From Bog-756 sp963730685 (GTDB taxonomy: Bacteria > Actinomycetota > Acidimicrobiia > Acidimicrobiales > RAAP-2), in the NCBI GenBank assembly GCA_963730685.1, contig CAVSSP010000004.1:1302001-1366000 (forward strand): DNA of 64,000 nucleotides, in the 5' to 3' direction. The position numbers and the translations under genes were made by a program. A model generated the notes under the pieces. It worked only from the letters and a program-made list of their open reading frames with translations. It was not told the origin of the DNA and ran no database searches. Below, piece by piece: positions 25,820-38,524 of the stretch; the stretch's first letter is position 1, and the number at the start of each line of letters is the position of its first letter.

Positions 25820-25820
<1 letters not shown>
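24675..25820 (+). CDS. carA: Carbamoyl-phosphate synthase small chain
   Basis: Glutaminase subunit supplying ammonia to CarB. The 381-residue protein has the N-terminal LVLADGTTFEGESIG and TGEAVFNTVLSGYQEVITDPSYAGQ, and a class I amidotransferase domain. That domain carries LSNGPGDPAALP, the nucleophile cysteine in FGICLGHQLLATA (about 260s) and the QYHPEAGPGPHD histidine/glutamate. The GTG start overlaps the pyrC stop. Its stop overlaps the carB ATG (TGATG). Confidence 0.95.
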
Positions 25821-29139
<3,319 letters not shown>

Positions 29140-29143
<4 letters not shown>

Positions 29144-30134
29144 GCGTCCCTCCCGGCGGGGGGCGAGCCGTCGAGCGTATCCGGGGGGCATGGCGGGCGG
29201 TGACGGCCGGCGACGTCGACCTGTCGGTGCGGGTGGGCTCGACCGAGCTCGCCAACCCGGTGATGACGGCATCGGGAACCGCCGGCCACTCCGACGAGCT
29301 CGAGGCCTACTTCCCCCTGCGCCAGCTCGGGGCGGTGGTGGTGAAGTCGCTGTCGGTGGACCCGTGGCCCGGCAACCCGGCCCCCCGCGTCCAGCAGACG
29401 TCGTCGGGGATGCTCAACAGTGTCGGGCTCCAGGGCCCGGGCATCGACGCGTGGATCACCGAGAGCCTCCCCCGGCTGGCCGCCGCCGGCGCCCGCACGG
29501 TGGTCAGCATCTGGGGCCACCGGGTCGAGGACTTCGCCAAGGCCGCCTCGGCCCTGTCCGGGGTGACGGGGTTGACGGCCGTCGAGGTCAACGTGAGCTG
29601 TCCCAACCTGGAGGATCGCCGCCGGATGTTCTCCCACTCGCCCAGGGCCACCGCCGAGGTGGTCGCGGCCGTGGGCGAAGCCTGCCCCGACCTGCCACGA
29701 TGGGCCAAATTGAATGCCACGGTGGCCGATCTGGCCGAAGTGGCCGACGCCGCGCTGGGCGCCGGCGCCGAGGCGCTCACGCTCATCAACACGGTCCTGG
29801 CCATGGCGGTGGATGTCGACAGCCGCCGGCCGGCCCTGGGTTCGGGACCGCTGGGCGGGGGCCTGTCGGGCCCGGCCATCCACCCGGTGGCCGTTCGGGC
29901 CGTGTTCGACGTCAGGGCCGCCCATCCGCTCGCCCCCCTCATCGGTGTGGGAGGGATCATGCGCGGCACCGATGCCATCGAATTGGTGATGGCGGGCGCG
30001 GACGCCGTACAGGTGGGCACGGCCACCTTCCGCGACCCGCGCGCCCCCGCCGCGTGGTCGACGAGATGGAGGCCTGGTGCTCACGGCACGGCGTGCGCCG
30101 GCTGCGCGACCTGCAGGGCGTGGCGCATGGCTGA
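29140..30134 (+). CDS. pyrD: Dihydroorotate dehydrogenase, split by a frameshift near the end
   Basis: FMN enzyme oxidising dihydroorotate to orotate. LANPVMTASGTAGHSDE near the N-terminus, GLQGPGIDAW, EVNVSCPN, WAKLNATV, INTVLAMAVD and LIGVGGIMRGTDAIEL fit the class 1 (soluble) type. The first frame is intact to VGTATFRDPRAP, then loses frame in the C-rich stretch at 30043-30052. The proper end (RVVDEMEAWC through RDLQGVAHG) is in the frame shifted by a 1-base deletion. Joined length is about 332. Its partner subunit gene pyrK is not seen nearby. It overlaps carB by 4 nt and pyrF by 8 nt. Confidence 0.85.
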
Positions 30135-31039
30135 GCCGACCGATGCCGCATCCCACCGCTCCGCTTCATCCGGCCGCCCAGCCGGATCCGACCGCCCGGC
30201 CTCTTTCGCCACCCGGGTGGCGGCCGCCGTGGGGGAGACGGGCCCGCTGTGCGCCGGCATCGACCCGTCCCCGGCGCTGCTGACGGCATGGGGGCTGGCG
30301 ACCGACGCCGGGGGGCTGCGTCGGTTCGGCCTCACCTGCATCGAGGCGTTCGCCGGTGTGGTCCCGGTGGTCAAGCCCCAGGTCGCCTTCTTCGAGCGGT
30401 GCGGCTCGGCCGGAATGGCCGCCCTGGAGGCGGTCCTGGCGATGGCTCGACAGGCTGGGCTGGTGGTCATCGGGGACGCCAAGCGGGGCGATATCGGGTC
30501 CACCACCGAGGCCTACGCCAGCGCCTGGCTCGATCCCCTCAGCCCGCTCAACGTCGATGCCGTCACGGCGGTGGCCTACATGGGCCTCGGTGCCCTCCGG
30601 CCCATGGTCGACCTGGCCGGCGCCGGCGGGCGGGGTGTCATCGTGGTCGTGCGGAGCTCCAATCCCGAGGGCCGGATCCTGCAGGCGGCGCGGACCGAGG
30701 GCGGGCGTGGGCCGGCGGTCGAAGACCACCTCCTCGACGAGATCGCCCTACTCAACCGGAGCGGCGGATGTCCCGCCCGGGACGGTCGGTGCCGTGGTCG
30801 GAGCCACGCTGGCACCGTCGGCGTTCGACCTCTCGGGGTTGGGTGGGGTGGTCCTGGCCCCCGGCGTCGGGGCCCAGGGGGCGGGGCCGGCCGAGGTGGC
30901 CCGGCTCTTCGCCGGGTGTCCAACCGGCTCGGTACTGGCCAGTGCCTCGCGGTCGGTGCTCGGGGCCGGGCCCGACGTCCCGCGCCTCGCCGCCGCCGCC
31001 CGCCAGGCCCGGGACGAGATGGCCACGGCCCTCGCCTGA
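30127..31039 (+). CDS. pyrF: Orotidine 5'-phosphate decarboxylase, split by a frameshift
   Basis: Decarboxylates OMP to UMP, the last step of the pathway encoded here. The first frame has PLCAGIDPSPALL, VPVVKPQVAFFE and the catalytic VIGDAKRGDIGSTTEAYA, marking the longer mycobacterial-type (subfamily 2) enzyme. It reaches LLDEIALLNR. One extra base at about 30757-30765 moves the protein to the next frame, which goes on AADVPPGTVGAVVGAT and GGVVLAPGVGAQGAGP to a normal end. Joined length is about 303. It is the last gene of the pyr operon and converges on a minus-strand gene 19 bp away. Confidence 0.85.
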
Positions 31040-31058
31040 CCCCCCCAGGAGCCGGTCC

Positions 31059-31674
31059 TCAGCGATCGGCGGTGGGCAGGTCCTCGGTGAAATCGATGAA
31101 CGGGGACGGCGGCAGGTAGTCGGCGGGGATCTCGTCGGGGTGCTGGTAGTAGTCCACGTCGAAGACGTTGGAGACCCCGGGGTCCTCGACCGTGCCGCTC
31201 AGGCCGGCTTCGGTGGCCTGCGAGGAAGGCCTCCCGGCCGTCGATGGCACCCGACGCCAGGGACCGGTAGGTGGCGATCGGGACCCTGGCGACCAGCGAG
31301 TACACGCATCCGTCGGTCGTCGCCCCGACCCGTCGGCCGATCATGCAGTGGTGGCTCCCGTCGTCGATCGCGAACACCGCGGCGTCACCGGAGCCCAGGC
31401 AGGCCCGGATGCGTTGGGGGTGCCCGAGGTGGAACCACTGCTCGTGGCGGCGGTCCTTCATGGCCCACAGGGGGCTGGGCGGGATGACGCCCTCGGGCTC
31501 CTCTTCTTCGAGGGGCGTGGCGTTCTCGGGAGCGGTGACCGGGAACCGTGAGGCGGCGGTCTCCTCGAGGAAGTGGAGCTGGCCGTCGTCCCGCGACTGG
31601 AACAGGCCACCGTCCCCCGGGCCGGCGGCGGCCCCGGACCCGGTATCGCCGCCCGGCTGATCTCCGTCGCCCAC
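31059..31674 (-). CDS. Hypothetical protein, split by a frameshift
   Basis: A predicted protein of about 204 residues after joining two frames. It begins at GTG 31674, 6 nt after GAGAGGAG. The first frame contains PPSPLWAMKDRRHEQWFHLGHPQRIRA, then FAIDDGSHHCMIGRRVG and CVYSLVARVPIATYRSL. At about 31215-31225 one extra base moves it to the frame ending DVDYYQHPDEIPADYLPPSP and DFTEDLPTADR. The composed sequence looks like a real soluble protein, with a low-complexity acidic N-terminus. I do not recognise a family. The frameshift matches the type seen in eight other genes here. Confidence 0.5.
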
Positions 31675-31830
31675 TGTTGGCTCCTCTCGTTCGGCGCGGC
31701 CGCAGGACCGCGTTGGTCGGCGCCGTCGTCTCGCACGCCGCACCCCATGCTGGCACGGGCGGCGGCTCGGTGATCACCGCGCTGTCCCGGGACCGGGACC
31801 GGCGTCGTCACCGCGGGCGCACCTCGACGG

Positions 31831-33552
31831 TCAGGTCCCGGTCCGGGTCGGGAACCAACCCGACACCCGGGCGGCCAGCGCGTGCCGGTGCCGGACGGCG
31901 AGCTGACGGGCGTCGTCCAGCCCGATGGGGACGAACCGCACGGCCTGACCGGGCCCCAACCGCCCCAGGACGGCCAGGTCGGCGGAGACGACGCAGCCGA
32001 CGACCGGATAGCCGCCCACCGTGGCATGGTCGGGCATCAGCACGATGGGATTGCCGTCGGGCGGGACCTGGACGGCTCCGCTGACCATCCCCGTCGAGGT
32101 GACCGGTGGGCTGGCGCCGGTGGGTAGCGGGTCCGGGCCGGTGAGCCGCAACCCGACGCGATTGGAGTGCTCGTCGACGATCCACACCCCGGTGACCAGA
32201 CTGTCCCATGCCTCCCTCCCGAGTGGGTGGGGACCGGCCATGACCCGGAGTGTTACCGGTCCTCCCGGGGCCGCCGGCGCGTCGACGGCGGCCAGGAGGT
32301 GGCCGTGGGGCCGGGTGGGAGGACCGAGGTCGAGCCGGTCGCCACCGGCCAGGGGGCCGGGCCCCAGCCCACACAGAACGTCCGAGGACCGGGATCCCAG
32401 GACGACCGGGGTGCGGAAGCCCCCGCCGACGGCGAGATAGGCCCGCACCACGCCGCCCGTCCGGCCGATGTCGAGCACCTGCCCCGAACCCACCGGGACG
32501 ATGGTGCCGGCCTGGCAGGGGTGCCCGTCGAGGACCATCCCGACGGCACCCTCCGAGCCGGCCGCTGCCGAGCCGGCCACCACGGCGCAGTGGGCGGGGG
32601 CGTTGAACCGGAGGGCCGGGCCCTCGAACGTGATTTCGAGCGCCGCCGCCCCGTCCTCGTTGCCGACCAGGCGGTTGGCCAGCGCCATCGACTCGGCATC
32701 GGCCGGCCCGGCATCCGGCACGCCGATCGCCGCCACCCCGCGGCGGCCGGCGTCCTGCACCAGGGTCAGCGCCCCGGGCCGGATGACGTCGGCGAACCGG
32801 GGGCCCGTCCCCCGGATCGGCCGTCTGGCCCCCGCACCGGTCTCGGCCGTGTCGTCCGGGCCGTCCGGGCCGGCCAGTTCCGCCGGTTCCGCGGCGGCGG
32901 ACTGGAACCGGACGCGATCGCCGGGTCGCAGCCGCGCGAACGGGGGCCGGTCAGGATCGAACAGCCTCACCGAAGTGCGGCCGAGCAGCATCCAGCCTCC
33001 GGGCGTGGACTGCGGATAGATCGACGCGAACCCACCGGCGATCGCCACCGAGCCGCTCGGCACCGACGGCCGCGGCGCCTCCCGCCGGCCGATTCCGGCC
33101 AGGGGTCGGGGCAGCCCGACCAGGTAGGGGAACCCTGGAGCGAAGCCGAGGAAAGCCACCTCCAGATCCTGGCCGGTCAGCATGCCCACGACGTCAGCCT
33201 CGGACAGGCCGAGTCCGGCTGCCACCGCCGGGAGATCGGGGCCGTCGAATCGGACCGGCACCTCGAGGGTCCGTCCTCCGGCCGGGGTGGCACCGTGGGG
33301 GACGGCGCCCGCCAGCTGTCGGAGCCACTCCGCCCCGCTGGCCCGGTGGTCCTTCGTCGCACCGTCGACCCGGGCCGGGCCGAGCCGGACCAGCACACTG
33401 GAGAAGCCGACCACGACGTCTTCCACGCCCACCGGCGCCCGCCCCTCGGCGACGGCCGTCCCGACGGCGGCCGCCACCCCGCGGGCTGACGCCACGTCCC
33501 CCACCTCGACCAGCAGCGCCGTGTCCCCGAAGGGGACGACCGAGGCAGTCAC
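31831..33552 (-). CDS. pxpBC: 5-Oxoprolinase subunits B and C fused (KipI-KipA type)
   Basis: A 573-residue fusion of PxpB (about 1-235) and PxpC (about 265-570). With PxpA it forms the ATP-dependent 5-oxoprolinase that opens 5-oxoproline to glutamate. The PxpB half has FGDTALLVEVGD, a VVGFSSVLVR segment and the hallmark AFLGFAPGFPYLVGLP and GSVAIAGGFASIYPQSTPGGWMLLG pieces. The PxpC half has PGALTLVQDAGRRGVAAIGVPDAGPAD, RAYLAVGGGF and MPDHATVGGYPVVG. The linker is Pro/Gly-rich. The GTG start overlaps the pxpA stop (GTGA), so the genes are coupled. Confidence 0.87.
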   Translation of the reverse strand: MTASVVPFGDTALLVEVGDVASARGVAAAVGTAVAEGRAPVGVEDVVVGFSSVLVRLGPARVDGATKDHRASGAEWLRQLAGAVPHGATPAGGRTLEVPVRFDGPDLPAVAAGLGLSEADVVGMLTGQDLEVAFLGFAPGFPYLVGLPRPLAGIGRREAPRPSVPSGSVAIAGGFASIYPQSTPGGWMLLGRTSVRLFDPDRPPFARLRPGDRVRFQSAAAEPAELAGPDGPDDTAETGAGARRPIRGTGPRFADVIRPGALTLVQDAGRRGVAAIGVPDAGPADAESMALANRLVGNEDGAAALEITFEGPALRFNAPAHCAVVAGSAAAGSEGAVGMVLDGHPCQAGTIVPVGSGQVLDIGRTGGVVRAYLAVGGGFRTPVVLGSRSSDVLCGLGPGPLAGGDRLDLGPPTRPHGHLLAAVDAPAAPGGPVTLRVMAGPHPLGREAWDSLVTGVWIVDEHSNRVGLRLTGPDPLPTGASPPVTSTGMVSGAVQVPPDGNPIVLMPDHATVGGYPVVGCVVSADLAVLGRLGPGQAVRFVPIGLDDARQLAVRHRHALAARVSGWFPTRTGT

Positions 33553-34331
33553 CCCGATGTCCGACCGGGGGAGCTGACCGGCGGGAGGAATGGGACCACC
33601 TCGATCCCGGCGGATTCGAGGGCGGCTCGCACGGCCCGGGCCGTCACGCCGGCATCGGGCGCGTCTCCATGGATGCAGAGGGTCTCGGCCACCACCGGTG
33701 TCCACGTGCCGTCGATCGCCTCGACCCCGTACCCCAGGGCCAACGACACCGCCCTGGCGGCGATGGCAGCCGGCTCGTCGATCAGGGCTCCGGGACCCGA
33801 CCGCGGGACGAGGCTGCCGTCGGCGCGATAGCCCCGATCGGGGAACGCCTCGGCCACCGACCGCACGCCGGCGCGCTGGGCCAGGCCGACCACCGGGGTG
33901 CCGGCCTGGGCCACCAGAACCCGGCTGGCCTGGGACCCCAGTGCCTCGGCCACCGCACCGGCGACAGCAGCGTCGGTCCCCATGAGGTTGTAGAGCGCGC
34001 CGTGGGGCTTGACGAATGCCACGGTGCCGCCGACGGCCCCGACCTCCTCGGCGAGCACGGCGCACTGTTCGAGGATGTCGGCGACCAGCTGGGCGTGGCC
34101 CACCTCGACGGTCCGCCGGCCGAACCCCTCACGGTCGCGGAAGGAGACGTGGGCGCCGATGACGATCCCCCGGTCCACGCAGGCCCCGGCCGTGGCCCGC
34201 ATGACGGGGCGGCTGCCGGCGTGGAACCCGCACGCCAGGCTGGCACTCGTGACCGAGTCGAGGACGGCCCGATCCCCGACGGCGAGCGTCTCCCCTTCGG
34301 CCACGTCCGCATTCAGATCGATGACGGGCAC
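33549..34331 (-). CDS. pxpA: 5-Oxoprolinase subunit A (LamB/YcsF family)
   Basis: Subunit A of the 5-oxoprolinase. The 260-residue protein starts PVIDLNADVAEGE, then SASLACGFHAGSRPVMRAT, IGAHVSFRDREGFGRR, AFVKPHGALYN and the C-terminal TLCIHGDAPDA, all hallmarks of the LamB/YcsF family. The GTG at 34331 begins right before the conserved region and has GATACT 6 nt upstream. It leads the two-gene pxp unit and is divergent from mihF. Confidence 0.88.
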   Translation of the reverse strand: MPVIDLNADVAEGETLAVGDRAVLDSVTSASLACGFHAGSRPVMRATAGACVDRGIVIGAHVSFRDREGFGRRTVEVGHAQLVADILEQCAVLAEEVGAVGGTVAFVKPHGALYNLMGTDAAVAGAVAEALGSQASRVLVAQAGTPVVGLAQRAGVRSVAEAFPDRGYRADGSLVPRSGPGALIDEPAAIAARAVSLALGYGVEAIDGTWTPVVAETLCIHGDAPDAGVTARAVRAALESAGIEVVPFLPPVSSPGRTSG

Positions 34332-34337
34332 CCGTCC

Positions 34338-34343
34338 AGTATC
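34338..34343 (-). promoter_or_regulatory. Putative leaderless -10 box GATACT for pxpA
   Basis: On the minus strand GATACT is followed by 6 nt and the pxpA GTG. It keeps the A and T that matter most in TANNNT boxes but starts with G. Confidence 0.35.
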
Positions 34344-34464
34344 GACCACGGACGAAGGCGCTGACGGGTCCCGGCCCCCGGACCTCCGACAACGCCGCCA
34401 CCCTGCGCCGACCCGTCCAAGGGTGCCTCCGCCGGAAGTACATGACCTCGGTGCCAAGAGGCGC

Positions 34465-34470
34465 TATCGT
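34465..34470 (+). promoter_or_regulatory. Putative leaderless -10 box TATCGT for mihF
   Basis: TATCGT is followed by 7 nt and the ATG at 34478, with no Shine-Dalgarno. An earlier in-frame start at 34442 would include this promoter. Confidence 0.5.
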
Positions 34471-34477
34471 CTCGTCC

Positions 34478-34795
34478 ATGCCGCAACCGCCCGCACTCAC
34501 TCCCGAACAGCGCCAGGCCGCCCTGGCCAAGGCCGCCAGGGTCCGCCGTGAGCGGGCCGAGGTCAAAGAGAAACTCAAACTCGGTTCGATCACGTTGACC
34601 GAACTGCTCACCACGGCCGACTCCAACGAGACCGTGGGGAAGATGAAGGTGCTCTCCGTACTGGAGTCGCTTCCCGGCCTGGGCAAGGTCAAGGCCCGCC
34701 GCCTGATGGACACCGTCGGGATCAGCGAGAGCCGTCGGCTCCAGGGGCTGGGGAGCAACCAGCGCGAAGCGCTCCTGCGCGAGACCGCTCGCTGA
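34478..34795 (+). CDS. mihF: Integration host factor, actinobacterial type (mIHF)
   Basis: Small nucleoid-associated DNA-binding protein found in Actinobacteria and unrelated to E. coli IHF. The 105-residue protein has a basic N-terminal helix (LTPEQRQAALAKAARVRRER), then LKLGSITLTELL and the helix-two-turn-helix/H2TH-like stretch KVLSVLESLPGLGKVKARRLMDTVGI. This ordering is diagnostic. It precedes gmk and rpoZ, the usual actinobacterial context. Confidence 0.92.
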   Translation: MPQPPALTPEQRQAALAKAARVRRERAEVKEKLKLGSITLTELLTTADSNETVGKMKVLSVLESLPGLGKVKARRLMDTVGISESRRLQGLGSNQREALLRETAR

Positions 34796-34845
34796 ACACA
34801 CCGGGACCGGATCGGGCTGCGGTCCGGTCCGAGCCTCTGATCTTC

Positions 34846-35379
34846 GTGCTGTTCGGACCGGGTGGTGCCGGCAAGGGCACGATCGCCGCCCGTCTGGTGG
34901 CCGACGACCCGGCGCTGTGGCTCAGTCGGTCCTGGACGACGCGGCCGCGCCGGGCCGGCGAGGACGAGGACGCCTACATCTTCGTCGATCGCCCGACGTT
35001 CGAGCGCCGGATCCGCTCCGACGGGTTCTTCGAGTGGGCCGAGTTCCTCGGAAACCTCTACGGAACACCGCTCCCCGAACCTCCGCCGGGGCGCGACGTA
35101 CTCCTCGAGATCGACCTGCAGGGGGCCCGCCAGGTCCGCAGCCTCCGGTCCGACGCCACGCTCATCTTGTTGAAGCCTCCCTCGCCCGAGGCCCAAGAGG
35201 AACGGCTCCGGGGCCGCGGGGACGACGAGCGCCACATCGCCGAGCGCCTTCGTGCCGGGGCCCACGAGGAGCGCGAAGGCATGGCCATCGCCGATGCCGT
35301 GGTGGTCAATTCGGACCTGACGCAGGCCACCGCCGATGTGGCCGGTATAGTGGACAGCTACCGTGCCGCCCGACGGTGA
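34846..35379 (+). CDS. gmk: Guanylate kinase
   Basis: Phosphorylates GMP to GDP. The 177-residue protein has the P-loop GPGGAGKGT near the start, LSRSWTTRPRRAGEDEDAYIFVD, GFFEWAEFLGNLYGTP and VLLEIDLQGARQV, all typical GMP kinase segments. The start is uncertain. GTG 34846 begins just before the P-loop, removing the usual first residues (PLIFV is encoded upstream), but no ATG or GTG lies in frame before it. A CTG at 34837 is possible. It sits 50 nt after mihF and 104 nt before rpoZ. Confidence 0.9.
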   Translation: MLFGPGGAGKGTIAARLVADDPALWLSRSWTTRPRRAGEDEDAYIFVDRPTFERRIRSDGFFEWAEFLGNLYGTPLPEPPPGRDVLLEIDLQGARQVRSLRSDATLILLKPPSPEAQEERLRGRGDDERHIAERLRAGAHEEREGMAIADAVVVNSDLTQATADVAGIVDSYRAARR

Positions 35380-35483
35380 GGGTATGCAGGTCCCTGGGGG
35401 TCGATCGCACCGCGACCGCCTCCCGGCCCGATCCGCGCCCCACCGGTTGGCTCCCACCCGAATGACCGACCTGAAGGATCACG

Positions 35484-35840
35484 ATGGCCCAGAACCAGAC
35501 CACACTGATGGACCCGCCGATCGAGGAGCTCCTCGACAAGGTGGACTCGAAGTTCACCCTGGTGGCGCTGGCTTCCCGCCGGGCCCGCCAGGTGAACAGC
35601 TACTACAACTCCCTCGGCGAGGGGCTCGGGGTGGTCGTGCCGCCCCAGGTGGCGTCGGCCTCCGGCAAGCCGCTTTCGATCGCCTTCGAAGAGGTGGCGG
35701 CCGGCAAGGCGACCTACAGCCGTCCGGATCCCGAGGAGATCGCCCTGGCCGAGGCGGCGGCACTGGCGCTGCTGGAGAGCGATGCGGCCGGCACCGACGC
35801 CGAGTCCGCCCCGTCGACACCGGACGAAGCCGGCCAGTAG
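35484..35840 (+). CDS. rpoZ: RNA polymerase omega subunit
   Basis: Small RNA polymerase subunit that helps fold and assemble beta prime. The 118-residue protein has MDPPIEELLDKVDSKFTLVALASRRARQVNSYY, GLGVVVPPQV and KPLSIAFEEVAAGK, which identify omega. The C-terminal 35 residues are an Ala/Glu/Asp-rich extension. AAGGAT precedes the ATG by 4 nt. It is followed by coaBC, as in most actinobacteria. Confidence 0.93.
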   Translation: MAQNQTTLMDPPIEELLDKVDSKFTLVALASRRARQVNSYYNSLGEGLGVVVPPQVASASGKPLSIAFEEVAAGKATYSRPDPEEIALAEAAALALLESDAAGTDAESAPSTPDEAGQ

Positions 35841-35903
35841 CCGAAACGGCCTGATCGACCCGGGGGCGACGACCATGGGCACCACCGCACGGGGAACAGG
35901 GGC

Positions 35904-37191
35904 ATGAGCCCCACCGAGGCCGGGCGCCCCGAACACGGCGGTCCGGACCCCCGGGAGCGACCCTTCGTGGTGCTGGGCGTGTCGGCGGGGATCGCCGCCT
36001 ACAAGGCCGTCGAGGTCTGCCGACGGCTGGTCGACGCCGGCGTGCACGTTGCCCCGGTGCTCACCGATCGGGCCACACGGTTCGTGGGCCGGGCCACCTT
36101 CGACGCCCTGGCCTCCGAGCCGACCCAGGTCAGCCTGTGGGACGAGTCGTCGCCCATACCCCACACCCGGCTCGGCCAGAGGGCCGACCTGATCCTGGTG
36201 GTGCCGGCCACCGTCGACCTCCTGGCCCGCTACACCGCCGGGATGGCCGACGACCTGCTCACCGCCACGCTGGTGGCGTCGGCGGCTCCCGTCGTGGTCT
36301 GCCCGGCCATGCACACCGAGATGTGGGAGCACCCCTCGGTCCAGCACAACCTCGAGGTGCTGCGGGGGCGCGGCGTCACCGTGGTGCCGCCCGAGGAGGG
36401 GCGACTGGCCGGGGGGGACAGTGGTGCCGGGCGTCTCGCCGACCCGGCCGTGGTCGTGGCGACCGTGCTCGAGATGCTGGCGGCCGGCCGGGCCGCCCGG
36501 GACGACCGGGACGACCGGGACGGCCGGGACGGCCGGGACGACCTGGCCGGAGTCAGGGTGGTGGTGTCGGCCGGGGGCACCCGCGAACCGATCGACCCGG
36601 TCCGGTTCATCACCAACCGGTCGTCGGGCAAGCAGGGCCACGCCCTGGCCTCGGCCGCGCACCGCCGTGGTGCCGAGGTGACCCTGGTGACCGCCAGCAA
36701 CCAGCCGGTCCGGCCCGGCGTGGCGGTCGAGCGGGTGGAGACGGCGGCGGAGATGGAGGCGTCCATGACGGCCCGGGCCGGTGCGGGCCGACGTGGTGAT
36801 CATGGCGGCGGCCGTCGCCGACTTCCGTCCCAAGGTGGCCACCGACACCAAGCTCCACAAGGCCGACGGCGTACCCGACCTGGTCCTCGAGGCGACACCG
36901 GACATCCTCTCCGAACTGGGGCGATCCCGCCGGGAGGGCCAGGTGCTGGTGGGATTCGCGGCCGAAACCGACCACGTCGGGGCGCGGGCCATGGCCAAGT
37001 TGGCGGCCAAGGGGGTCGACCTGATGGTGGCCAATGACGTGTCGGCGCCGGGGGTGGGGTTCGACCACGACACCAACGAGGTCACCATCTTCGCCTCGGA
37101 CGGTTCCTCCACCCCGGTGTCCCTCTGCTCCAAGGATGCGGTGGCGGACGCCATTTTGGATAGAGTGAGCGCGCTGTTGCCGCCGCGCTGA
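35904..37191 (+). CDS. coaBC: Bifunctional phosphopantothenoylcysteine decarboxylase/synthase, split by a frameshift
   Basis: Two-domain coenzyme A enzyme: CoaC decarboxylates and CoaB couples cysteine to phosphopantothenate. The CoaC part has VLGVSAGIAAYKAVEVCRRL near 25, the PATVDLLARYTAGMADDLL region and the catalytic PAMHTEMWEHPS. The CoaB part has VVVSAGGTREPIDPVRFITNRSSGKQGHALA. One extra base in a GGG run at about 36785 shifts the frame. The protein resumes ADVVIMAAAVADFRP and includes the KLHKADG motif and DLMVANDVS. Joined length is about 428. The linker between the domains (36501-36542) is a tandem repeat. Confidence 0.87.
36501..36542. repeat. 9-bp tandem repeat in the CoaC-CoaB linker
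   Basis: Four units of GACGACCGG/GACGGCCGG encode alternating DDR and DGR triplets between the CoaC and CoaB domains. Unit number could vary between strains without breaking frame. Confidence 0.75.
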
Positions 37192-37300
37192 CCAATTTCG
37201 TCGGAGCGCGGCACACGGCAGCACCGGCTTCGTGCCACCGGTCCGGCCGTCCGTTTCCCGGCTGAGTACCCCGCCAGCACCCATCAGAAGGGATCAACCC

Positions 37301-38498
37301 GTGAGTACCCGATACACCTTCACCTCCGAGTCGGTGACCGAAGGTCATCCCGACAAGATGGCGGACCAGATCTCCGACGCGGTTCTCGACGCCCTGTTGA
37401 CCGACGACCCCGACAGTCGGGTGGCCTGTGAGACCCTGCTGACCACTGGGCTGGTGTTGGTGGCCGGCGAGATCACCACGACCACGTACGTCGACATCCC
37501 CAAGCTCGTCCGTAAGACCGTCCTGGAGATCGGGTACGACGACGACGCCTACGGGATCGACGGCAACACGTGCGGAGTGATCGTCTCCCTCGACGAGCAG
37601 TCGCCCAACATCGGCCAGGGCGTCGACAACGCCTTCGAGGTGCGGGCGGGGACCGGCGGAGAGGATCTGCTCAATGCCCAGGGGGCCGGCGACCAGGGCA
37701 TGATGTTCGGCTACGCCTGCGACGAGACACCCGACCTGATGCCGCTGCCCGATCTGGCTGGCCCACCGGTTGGCGCAGCGTCTCGCCCAGGTTCGGCGGG
37801 TCGGTGTCCTGCCCTACCTGCGCCCGGACGGCAAGACCCAGGTGAGCGTGACCTACGAGGACGGCCGTCCCGTGGCGCTCGAGACCGTGCTCATCTCGAC
37901 CCAGCACGATCCGGGGGTGGACCTCGAGACGCTGCTTCTCCCCGATCTGCGAGACAACGTGATCACCCCCCTGCTCCCGCCGGAACTGGATGCCGACAAC
38001 CTGCGCATCCTGGCCAACCCCACCGGGGTCTTCGAGCTGGGTGGACCCCATGCCGACACCGGCCTCACCGGCCGAAAGATCATCGTGGACACCTACGGGG
38101 GGATGGCCCGCCACGGTGGCGGTGCCTTCTCCGGCAAGGATCCTTCGAAGGTCGACCGGTCGGCGGCCTACGCCGCCCGGTGGGTGGCGAAGAACCTGGT
38201 CGCGGCCGGAGCGGCCACCCGATGCGAGGTCCAGGTGGCCTACGCCATCGGCGTGGCCCGTCCGGTCTCGGTCCTCGTGGAGACGTTCGGCACCGAGCGG
38301 GTGTCCCCGGACCGGATCGCCGAAGTGGTCGACGAGGTGTTCGACCTCCGGCCGGCGGCGATCGTCCGCGACCTGGACCTGAAGCGGCCGATCTACCGCA
38401 AGACGGCGGCGTACGGCCACTTCGGGCGGTCGGAGAAGGAGTTCACCTGGGAGGACACCTCCCGGGCCGATGACCTGAAGCAGGCGCTCGGACTCTGA
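37301..38498 (+). CDS. metK: S-adenosylmethionine synthetase, split by a frameshift
   Basis: Makes SAM from methionine and ATP. The first frame has FTSESVTEGHPDKMADQISDAVLD, DEQSPNIGQGV and the GAGDQGMMFGYACDET hexapeptide region. It runs to DLMPLP. One extra C at 37748-37750 shifts the frame, after which IWLAHRLAQRLAQVR, LRPDGKTQVSVTY, GGPHADTGLTGRKIIVDTYGG and GGGAFSGKDPSKVDRSAAY follow normally. Joined length is about 398. The GTG at 37301 has AAGGGA upstream. The 109-nt leader shows no SAM riboswitch. As an essential single-copy gene with both halves intact, it is the clearest sign that these frameshifts are sequence errors. Confidence 0.9.
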
Positions 38499-38524
38499 GC
38501 CGCCCGCCGTCCACGGGGCCGGCG

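Noticed and set aside
37192..37300. SAM riboswitch upstream of metK
   Set aside because: The leader can form a small GGCAC/GTGCC stem but shows no SAM-I or SAM-IV core sequence.
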